DNA of 25,375 nucleotides, taken from a virus. The stretch lies in IMG/VR virus record IMGVR_UViG_3300035698_013214, positions 1 through 25,375 of that record. One strand, 5' to 3'. Every line of letters starts with the position of its first letter. The first letter of the stretch is position 1. A program made the translations under genes and the position numbers. The notes beneath the pieces are model-generated. The model searched no databases. It saw nothing but the letters and a program-made list of their open reading frames with translations, and was not told where the DNA came from. Below are positions 15,224-21,784 of this stretch, piece after piece.

Positions 15224-16239
15224 CATTCACAGATTGGGAACATTGTGATTGGCAGGGTGGGTATATTCTTGATTGGACTTTGAGTGGAATGGAAAATCAT
15301 TTATTAACACCCTATTGGGAAGCTGCTAGGCAGGCAGTAGTGGAGAAATATTTAAGAGATAAACACAATCCTGGATTTTCTTCTGGTGATCTGCTCACTG
15401 GAGATGCAACAGAGCTCAATCCTTCAGTGGAAGGTAGATACATAAGTCACGAATTTGTAAAAGCAATTTATTATGCTATTCGTGAATCTTTTTCTACTCA
15501 TCTCGACACAACTCTTTCTTATTATGTAAACCATTTGAATGACGGAGGGGATTGGGAAAACGAGTTTGATGCAGCACCTTTGTGGACATGGTACACAATA
15601 CAAGTGGCAGCAGGGATAACACCTGGAACGTTCACACTGCCCACTGTGAATACAATACCTGATCGTGAATGGATATTAAATCTTAAAAAGATATTGGACT
15701 TAATGATATGGAAAAGAAAAACGGCACAAACTTTTAAAGAACTCTGGTATAAAACCGTGGATGGTTATCCATGGATAACCGCGGTTGCGGATTTTAACGC
15801 TACTTCGTGGACTGTGAGCATGGCAGTATGGGAAGATCATGCGCATCATCAAGCGCGGAAGATCGGTGTGAATAATTTTGAAATCAGGCGAAGGAAAGTG
15901 GCGTATGAATCTAGTTTAAATCCTCAGTTCCCCTATTCACACAATGTTGACATTTATGCTTTCTTTCAAAAGTTTGGCATCGGCAATATATATGAAAATA
16001 ATGATTATTATGTAAATGAAGATTCATGGGGAAAAGTATATACAAATTCCACACCCCAACAGAATGAATATGAGTATTGGGTTGGTGACTTTAATGATAA
16101 TTCAATGACCGAGCCATTAAGCTACCATACCCATCATTGGGAAAACTGGGGGGGGACTTTCTCTCCCAAACCATCCTGGGACCACATACAAAGAACAGTT
16201 TTTAAATTTAATGTTTCAAATGGTTTTATTTTCCTATAA
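15214..16239 (+). CDS. Trp-rich distal structural protein, last gene of the tail module
   Basis: 341-aa protein of unrecognised family, very rich in aromatic residues: 18 Trp (about 5%) and many Tyr and His, including WEHCDWQGGY near the start and HHWENWGG near the end. High aromatic content is typical of carbohydrate-binding or virion tip proteins, so a receptor-binding role is plausible but unproven. GAGGG lies upstream of the ATG within the previous gene. An 18-bp palindrome (15763-15780) and a run of eight G (16148-16155) lie inside it. A one-base loss in the G tract would replace the last ~29 residues with a longer C terminus stopping in the next leader region. Confidence 0.6.
   Translation: MAITFTDWEHCDWQGGYILDWTLSGMENHLLTPYWEAARQAVVEKYLRDKHNPGFSSGDLLTGDATELNPSVEGRYISHEFVKAIYYAIRESFSTHLDTTLSYYVNHLNDGGDWENEFDAAPLWTWYTIQVAAGITPGTFTLPTVNTIPDREWILNLKKILDLMIWKRKTAQTFKELWYKTVDGYPWITAVADFNATSWTVSMAVWEDHAHHQARKIGVNNFEIRRRKVAYESSLNPQFPYSHNVDIYAFFQKFGIGNIYENNDYYVNEDSWGKVYTNSTPQQNEYEYWVGDFNDNSMTEPLSYHTHHWENWGGTFSPKPSWDHIQRTVFKFNVSNGFIFL
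15753..15786. repeat. 18-bp perfect palindrome with outer stem
   Basis: GGTTATCCATGGATAACC at 15763-15780 reads the same on both strands. It is flanked by AACCG (15753-15757) and CGGTT (15782-15786), which can pair as an outer stem across an uneven internal loop. It lies within a coding sequence (residues around DGYPWITA). Confidence 0.85.
16148..16155 (+). repeat. G8 homopolymer near the 3' end of the Trp-rich gene
   Basis: Eight consecutive G in an otherwise AT-rich sequence, at codons 312-314 (Trp-Gly-Gly). Homopolymers of this length are prone to slippage in replication and to sequencing error. Confidence 0.9.
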
Positions 16240-16252
16240 CATTCCAAACAGT

Positions 16253-16280
16253 TTGCTTTTACACTCCACCCTGCTATACT
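16253..16280 (+). promoter_or_regulatory. Sigma70-type extended -10 promoter of the replication operon
   Basis: TTGCTT (16253-16258), 16-nt spacer, TATACT (16275-16280), with TG at 16272-16273 giving an extended -10. It lies in the only gap between the tail and replication modules, and the predicted start (~16287) leaves a leader of about 18 nt before ATG 16305. The -10 and flanking bases resemble the element at 25060-25088. No terminator was seen between 16239 and the promoter. Confidence 0.7.
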
Positions 16281-16304
16281 AATAACTAGTAAGCAAAGGT
16301 GTGT

Positions 16305-18152
16305 ATGAAAAAAGTAGAAATAGATTTAAAGTTAGTTGGTGGAGGTTGGATTGAAGTCGGGATACAACACCCTTCCAGTGACACTTTTAGAGAAACTTTA
16401 GAAGTCTTAAAATATTATTTGCCTGTCTTTAGGTACAATAGTAAGACAAGGAAATATGATACTTCCATTTACCATGTTCAAAAGGTTTTGGATCTGGTTG
16501 AAAAATATAATTGGGAACTATATGCTTCCGATAAGTTTCAAAAATATGTAAGGCTTGTGGAAAGAAAAAAGGCAAAGATAGCCGAAGTTAAACACGATGA
16601 CGAATTTACCACACCTTTGTGGACAGATGACCAAAATGCACAGTTATACCCTTCACAGAAAAAAGCAATAAATTTTGGTCTCCTCAATGGAGGTGGTTTG
16701 ATTATCGATGAAATGGGGGTAGGAAAGACTCTTGAAGCCATTGGCGTAATGTGTAAATTGTTTGAAGAAAAAATGGGGAATGCATTATTCGTAGTCAAAA
16801 ACAGTTTGAAAGATCAGTGGCTAAGCGAAATTCTGAGGTTCACAAAAATAGAAAAGAATAACATATCAATCATAGGTGGTAGACAATGTTATAGATGTCC
16901 CAAGGGCATAGTGGAAGATGGGGCAGTAAACTTTGTACGGAATGGTGGGTGTAAGGAATGTGAAAATGCTATACATTGTAGAAAAGTACTGCGAACAGAA
17001 GCTCTCACGCGCATATACCAAATATCAATAGCAAACATAAATATTTGTTCCTATGAACAGTTGCGTATAAATATTGGTTCGTTTAAAAAGAAACAATATG
17101 ATATAATAGTTTTTGATGAAGCTTCGAAGCTAAAAAATAGAGGCTCCCTTACAAGTAAGTCAGCAGTACAATTATGTCAGGAACATTCAGAAGCTGTAAA
17201 AGTTTTGATGTCTGGCACGTTTATAGAGAATAAGCTTGAAGAATTATATACCCCCATGGCAATATTTAATGGAGCGGTTTTGGGAACATTCGGTAATTTT
17301 GCACAACACTATCTTGTGCGAGATCACTTTAATGTTACGGTGGGTTACAGGAACTTGAAGTACTTTAAAAAGATAATAAGACCGTTTATGATTAGACGCA
17401 CCCTCGATAAAGTTTGGAAAGAAAGACCGTCTTTAACAGAACTTAACAGATATTGTGCCATGACCAAAAAGCAAGCAGAATTATACCAGCAAGCTAAAGA
17501 AGGTGTTTTAAAGGATTTAGCAGATTTAAAATTAGAAAAGAAAATTAACTTTGCGAATGTGCTGTCATTAATACAGTATTTAATACAGGTGGCATGTACT
17601 GGGAAAGTTCTAGTAGACGAGGATAGTGGAAATGATTCATGTTCAACTAAAATAGATGAATTGAAAAGTATACTATCTGAAGAAGTTGGCGAAGGAAAGC
17701 AAGTTATAGTTTTTTGTAGTTATCCGTATAAAGTGTCACCGTATATTGAAGCAGCATTGAAAAAAGACGGGCACAAAGTCTGTGTAGTGGATGGAAAGAA
17801 CAGTAAACACATTAATGAAAGAATAGGAAAATTTAAGGCTGGGGAATACAATGTGTTGCTTTGCTCAGATGTGGTCGCCTATGGGATGAATTTACAATGT
17901 GCTACATATTTAATCAATTTCAATTTACCTTGGAATCCTGCAATGATAGATCAAAGGATAGGTAGGGTCTATAGAAGAGGGCAGACAAATCCAGTTGTGG
18001 TCATAAATCTTGTAACAAAGAACACGATAGATGAAGATATCATGGATAAGATTTTTGCCAAAAGAAAGCTTTTTGATGAAGTGCTGGGATATGGTAAAAT
18101 GCGTAAGATGAAGAAACCGAATGTTGGCAAATTGGTGGAGCTTTTAGGATAA
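16305..18152 (+). CDS. SNF2/superfamily 2 helicase with inserted Cys cluster
   Basis: 615-aa SF2 DNA translocase of the SNF2 type. ATG 16305 is chosen because AAAGG (16295-16299) is well spaced from it; GTG 16299, two codons earlier, would sit on that site. Visible motifs are a Q-motif-like YPSQKKAINFGL, motif I DEMGVGKT (135-142), motif II DEAS (271-274), motif III-like LMSGTF, motif V-like AYGMNL and motif VI DQRIGRVYRRGQ (549-560). Between motifs Ia and II lies an insert with C195, C198, C216, C219 and C225, probably a zinc ribbon. Residues 1-115 are a small extra domain, HARP/SMARCAL-like at best. Likely role: remodelling DNA, fork or bound proteins during phage replication. The next gene starts on its stop (TAATG). 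Confidence 0.9.
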   Translation: MKKVEIDLKLVGGGWIEVGIQHPSSDTFRETLEVLKYYLPVFRYNSKTRKYDTSIYHVQKVLDLVEKYNWELYASDKFQKYVRLVERKKAKIAEVKHDDEFTTPLWTDDQNAQLYPSQKKAINFGLLNGGGLIIDEMGVGKTLEAIGVMCKLFEEKMGNALFVVKNSLKDQWLSEILRFTKIEKNNISIIGGRQCYRCPKGIVEDGAVNFVRNGGCKECENAIHCRKVLRTEALTRIYQISIANINICSYEQLRINIGSFKKKQYDIIVFDEASKLKNRGSLTSKSAVQLCQEHSEAVKVLMSGTFIENKLEELYTPMAIFNGAVLGTFGNFAQHYLVRDHFNVTVGYRNLKYFKKIIRPFMIRRTLDKVWKERPSLTELNRYCAMTKKQAELYQQAKEGVLKDLADLKLEKKINFANVLSLIQYLIQVACTGKVLVDEDSGNDSCSTKIDELKSILSEEVGEGKQVIVFCSYPYKVSPYIEAALKKDGHKVCVVDGKNSKHINERIGKFKAGEYNVLLCSDVVAYGMNLQCATYLINFNLPWNPAMIDQRIGRVYRRGQTNPVVVINLVTKNTIDEDIMDKIFAKRKLFDEVLGYGKMRKMKKPNVGKLVELLG

Positions 18153-18991
18153 TGGATTTTTATAAATATTTAATAGAACAGGCTACAAACTGCGATTTAA
18201 GGCGGGTAATCGGACAGTTGATGGAAGAACTCTGTGTGAAAGAAGAAGACGTTTTAGTAAAAAATAAAAGAACTAAGAAAAAACTACGAAAGAATTTAAA
18301 GGGTAAGATTATCCAAATTTGGAAAAAGGATAGTGGATATTTCTACACTTTTTCAAAGACATCAATAGGAAAATTTGTTGGGGATTGTGTTGGATGCCCC
18401 TTTTCCAGAAAAATAAGAAAAAATAAAAATGGTAAAGTGTTGAAGTATAGAAAGTGTGTCTCAGAAGTTTCATGTGTACATGATTTGCCCAGAAGGATAC
18501 ATGGGTTAATAAAATTGATGGAGTTTGAAGGGTATGTAAGGTGTGTGACAAAAGAAGAAGCCGAAAGGGAAGTTAAAACTTTTTACCCCGATAATATTAA
18601 AGACTGGAAAGTCACAGACTTTGTAAGATACTATGGTGATCTAATGAAGGAGCATTGTCCGCATTTGGTTATAAATAGTGGGTATAGGATTAAAAAACAA
18701 CTCGGCGAGTTTATACGTATAATGCGGGGGCAAGCTGGTGATCACGAAGGGAACGCAAGAGTTAAGAAATATTTACGTGTGAAATTTGAAAGAACAGATA
18801 ACGGCACTGAAATCTATTTAAATGCCCTTTTTAAATCTTCTAGTTATGCGTTGAATATGTACTTTCCTGATTTTTGTAAGAGGGAAGAAATATATTGTTC
18901 GTATTGTTTGCAAGGGGAATGCTGCTTAGAAAAGGAAAATGGTCAATGTACAATAGGCTTAATAAAAAAGATGGGAAAGAAATATAATTAA
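18152..18991 (+). CDS. Cys-rich replication-operon protein of unknown function
   Basis: 279-aa basic protein, not recognised. It has two Cys clusters. The first is CVGC (C79, C82), C102 and C108, set in a Lys/Arg-rich segment. The second is C242, C249, C252, C257, C258 and C266 near the C terminus. The spacing could suit zinc or an Fe-S cluster. The N-terminal ~30 residues are helical. It is coupled to the SNF2-like gene by TAATG and precedes the replicative helicase gene by 3 nt. A DNA-binding, loader, primase-like or nuclease role is imaginable from context only; no catalytic motif was identified. Confidence 0.8.
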   Translation: MDFYKYLIEQATNCDLRRVIGQLMEELCVKEEDVLVKNKRTKKKLRKNLKGKIIQIWKKDSGYFYTFSKTSIGKFVGDCVGCPFSRKIRKNKNGKVLKYRKCVSEVSCVHDLPRRIHGLIKLMEFEGYVRCVTKEEAEREVKTFYPDNIKDWKVTDFVRYYGDLMKEHCPHLVINSGYRIKKQLGEFIRIMRGQAGDHEGNARVKKYLRVKFERTDNGTEIYLNALFKSSSYALNMYFPDFCKREEIYCSYCLQGECCLEKENGQCTIGLIKKMGKKYN

Positions 18992-18994
18992 TTT

Positions 18995-20386
18995 ATGCCT
19001 TTAACACGCACAGAAAGAATAAGACACAGGAATGCAGATTATCGAGATATTAATCTTGAAATTGCTTTTGTAGGTGGAATTGTAGGTTCTGTTGAAGCAC
19101 TTGGCAAGGTGATGGATGATTTTCCTAGCGATGCACTTACAAGTAACAGACTCAAGAATATGTACGATATTGCGATAAAGCTGTATCACGAAGCCGGTGA
19201 ACCATTAACACTTGATTCTTTGGAAAATATGCTGAACGTTTCAGCGTTTAAGAAAGAAGCTTATAAACGGCTTTATAGAAGATGTAAGAAGATAGGTAAA
19301 AAGAGAACAGTTACTGATACATTTGTTGCACAAAAGAAATTACAGCAAATGTATTATGGTCGGCACATTGAATTGTGCATGAAGGGCATCTTAGTAGACC
19401 TCCAAAGTGGGTTGGATGGAAAGCTGGACAAAGTAGACGAAGCCGCTGAAAAAATACAAAGCCTGTCTGTAGACATTACAGACAGGCAGGTGGCAACAGT
19501 TATAGTTGATCCTGTGGTAGGGTATGCGGATTGGAAAAAAAATTACATACATATCCAGAAACATCCAGAATTGTTGAGAAGTATCCCAACAGGTATCCCA
19601 CCCATGGATAGATGTATGCAGGGCATAAGGGGACAGGAATTTGGGCTTATAGCTACACCTTCAAGTGTGGGTAAATCAATCGCATTAATGAACATTGCTA
19701 CTTATTGTTGGAGGACTGTTGGTGATGTAGCATTGATCACAATAGAAATGCCAGCAGAACAATATCAAAACAGACTATATTGTTCATGGTCTGCTATAGA
19801 ATATGAAAAGTTTAGGTGTTACTCTTTAGGTAAAAAAGAATGGAAAGGATTAGATAAGACAATAAAACGATACAAGGCACACGAACACAAGATACATTTA
19901 GTAGACATGCCAGAAAACTGTACGGTGGATGCAATAAGAGCAGAAATACAATCACTGCAAAAGAAGTACGATATTAAGTTGGTGGTTTTAGATTACCTGA
20001 ATATTGTTAGGGACAGTACTGGTGAATTTTCTGTAGGTTGGGAATCACAGTTGCAGACAGCGTTAGAAGCTAAGATGAAGATTTGTCGTGGACTGAGACT
20101 GCCAATGTGGTCAGCAGTCCAGGTAAGTGCAAAGGATCTTGCTTTTTCAACTCATATTAAAGATCAAATTGACATTGGGGTTAAGTTTTTACCCACTGAT
20201 GATTATGAAGACACGAAGATGTTAAAAATGACATGGTTTAAAACTAGAGACTTTGAAGGTGTCCCATCTGTTATTTATACTGACCGCGGCAAGATGAAAC
20301 TGTACAAAAATGTTAGTGTAGAAGAAAAACGTAGAAGAAAAAAATTAAAGAAAATTTCAAAATCTGAAAGAAAGGTTAAAACATGA
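18995..20386 (+). CDS. DnaB-type replicative DNA helicase
   Basis: 463-aa RecA-fold hexameric helicase. The N-terminal ~155 residues are a helical domain. From about residue 190, SIPTGIPPMDRCMQGIRGQE matches the DnaB entry to the RecA fold, then Walker A ATPSSVGKS (K227), ITIEMPAEQ (DnaB motif H1a/H2 region, E after I), Walker B LVVLDYLNIV (D333), SAVQVSAKD (H3/H4), and KTRDFEGVP near the C terminus (the arginine-finger loop). The last 20 residues are strongly basic (KRRRKKLKK), unusual for DnaB. No primase domain is fused. The ATG has only a weak ribosome binding site and follows the previous stop by 3 nt. An 11-bp inverted repeat lies at codons 156-164, between the two domains. Confidence 0.9.
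   Translation: MPLTRTERIRHRNADYRDINLEIAFVGGIVGSVEALGKVMDDFPSDALTSNRLKNMYDIAIKLYHEAGEPLTLDSLENMLNVSAFKKEAYKRLYRRCKKIGKKRTVTDTFVAQKKLQQMYYGRHIELCMKGILVDLQSGLDGKLDKVDEAAEKIQSLSVDITDRQVATVIVDPVVGYADWKKNYIHIQKHPELLRSIPTGIPPMDRCMQGIRGQEFGLIATPSSVGKSIALMNIATYCWRTVGDVALITIEMPAEQYQNRLYCSWSAIEYEKFRCYSLGKKEWKGLDKTIKRYKAHEHKIHLVDMPENCTVDAIRAEIQSLQKKYDIKLVVLDYLNIVRDSTGEFSVGWESQLQTALEAKMKICRGLRLPMWSAVQVSAKDLAFSTHIKDQIDIGVKFLPTDDYEDTKMLKMTWFKTRDFEGVPSVIYTDRGKMKLYKNVSVEEKRRRKKLKKISKSERKVKT
19461..19487 (+). repeat. Perfect 11-bp inverted repeat (hairpin) inside dnaB-like gene
   Basis: GCCTGTCTGTA (19461-19471) and TACAGACAGGC (19477-19487) pair perfectly with a 5-nt loop (GACAT). There is no T run after it, so it does not look like a terminator. 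It lies in the region coding the linker between the N-terminal and RecA domains. Confidence 0.9.
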
Positions 20387-21411
20387 AAGAAATTCCCGTG
20401 ATTCATAAAGAATGTTACATCGCCAGAGCCGAAGTAGAAAATGAAACTTCTAATGTTGGTTTTAGGATAGCGAACTTGATTCATATTCTTGGTGGGGATA
20501 ATAAGTTAAATAAACTTAGTTATTATTCAAACCATGTTGAAGAAAAAAGTGATGATGGCAAGGCACTTAGGGGCAGTTACGGCCCTAGACTAAGATGGTG
20601 GGTTGGCAGCGATCAACTTGCGGAAGCAAATAAAATAAATGTTAATATGGATGATGAAAAGGACATGGTGAAACCTGTAGGTGTCGATCAACTGTTAATG
20701 GCTTATATGGATTTGATACCTGAAGATCAACAGGGATTAGGACTTTCACATTCTTCTTTTGTTGTTAGAAATCCGGCTATAGATTTTGACGAAACAAATG
20801 ATGTACCAGATCTGTTAAGTGGAACTTTTTATATAGATAATTATAGGCTTCACCTTATTCTGAATTATGAAATAATCGAAAATGTGTTTAATGACTTATG
20901 GGCTTTTAGTCAAATCTTGTCGATGATGGCTGTTTGGATTCATGCTGTGCCAGGAAGTCTGATTGTGAATGGGGTGATAGATAATTCAGGTAAATATGAA
21001 ACGTTTGAAACAATAGATAGGTGTTGCCAGCAGGATAGAAATGTGATGGGGTTTGACACAGAAGCAAAGGAATTTTGGGAAGATATGGATACGCTTAATT
21101 ATTTAGAGGGGCATATACGTTGTATCTTCAATAAGGAAGTCCTTATAAATGAAGACGTTGATTATGAAAGTTGTATTGAAATGTTTATGCGCACATCTGA
21201 AGAAAGATTTTTTGGTAATTACCCCAAAGAGCTTTTGTTTGCTTTGCTCATCTGGGCATTGGCTAATAAGTGTGATATGTACGGTGAACAGCATATAATT
21301 CACATGTTGGGACAGATGGAAACGTCGATTAAAGGTGAAGTCATTCACATGCTAAAACAAAGAAGCTGTGGTTTGGACTTGTCCGATTATTTGGAGAACT
21401 GGAGTGGCTAA
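20383..21411 (+). CDS. Thymidylate-synthase-fold protein lacking catalytic residues
   Basis: 342-aa protein, coupled to the helicase gene by ATGA with GAAAGG upstream. It follows the phage dUMP/dCMP hydroxymethylase-thymidylate synthase pattern. NLIHILGG...LSYYSNHVEE SDDG (56-59), then GSYGPRLRWW (64-73) and a DQLL segment match S DDG...GAYG.R....DQL. Later VPDLLSGTFYID and the LILNY...N...AFSQILSMMAVWIHAVPGSL helix match the core of the family. But the catalytic Cys position after Pro142 is Asp143, the P.SRR phosphate-binding element is PEDQQ, and the RS.D element is NYEIIEN. It is therefore probably not a working synthase. The C-terminal ~130 residues are less like the family. Its place between helicase and HU/polymerase genes suggests a structural or binding role in replication (inference). 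Confidence 0.75.
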   Translation: MKEIPVIHKECYIARAEVENETSNVGFRIANLIHILGGDNKLNKLSYYSNHVEEKSDDGKALRGSYGPRLRWWVGSDQLAEANKINVNMDDEKDMVKPVGVDQLLMAYMDLIPEDQQGLGLSHSSFVVRNPAIDFDETNDVPDLLSGTFYIDNYRLHLILNYEIIENVFNDLWAFSQILSMMAVWIHAVPGSLIVNGVIDNSGKYETFETIDRCCQQDRNVMGFDTEAKEFWEDMDTLNYLEGHIRCIFNKEVLINEDVDYESCIEMFMRTSEERFFGNYPKELLFALLIWALANKCDMYGEQHIIHMLGQMETSIKGEVIHMLKQRSCGLDLSDYLENWSG

Positions 21412-21784
21412 AAAATACTATGATTGGAAGGGTTCAAAAAACACAGATGAAGAATTCATCAGTCACCTTGCAAGGGAGTTGGATGTCGGAAGGGATCGTG
21501 CAAAAGAAGTGATAAAGGTGTTTGTCAATAGTGTTAGGTACTGTACAAATCTTAACACGTTTCTTTCGGTGAGACGTCTAGGGGTGTTCGCGATACGGGA
21601 AAGAAAAAATAGTAAATATTTAGACCAAAGTACCGGAGTTTATAAAAGACTGCCGTTGATGAACACAATACACTTTAAACCTTCAGTGAGTTGGCGTGGT
21701 GAGATTAATTTGAAGATAAAAGAAGCCATCAAGAAAACCTTAGATGAAGCAGAAGAACACAAACGGGACATGATAAGATTGTGA
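21404..21784 (+). CDS. HU/IHF-family DNA-binding protein
   Basis: 126-aa protein. GTG 21404 is chosen because GGAG (21393-21396) is 7 nt upstream and the start overlaps the previous stop by 8 nt; the longer frame to ATG 21368 has no such site and would overlap the neighbour by 44 nt. Residues from about 10 follow the HU pattern: FISHLARELDVG, an EVIKVFVNSV helix, FLSVRRLGVFAIRERKNS (the G.F.VR turn), the arm region and IHFKPSVSWRGEIN. It probably bends or organises phage DNA at replication or packaging. The polymerase gene follows with GTGA overlap. Confidence 0.85.
   Translation: MAKKYYDWKGSKNTDEEFISHLARELDVGRDRAKEVIKVFVNSVRYCTNLNTFLSVRRLGVFAIRERKNSKYLDQSTGVYKRLPLMNTIHFKPSVSWRGEINLKIKEAIKKTLDEAEEHKRDMIRL

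Noticed and set aside
16299-16304. GTG start two codons upstream in the SNF2-like gene
   Set aside because: The AAAGG site would overlap it; ATG 16305 has proper spacing.
21368-21403. Upstream ATG for the HU-like gene
   Set aside because: No ribosome binding site; the HU match begins later and GTG 21404 has GGAG at 7 nt.
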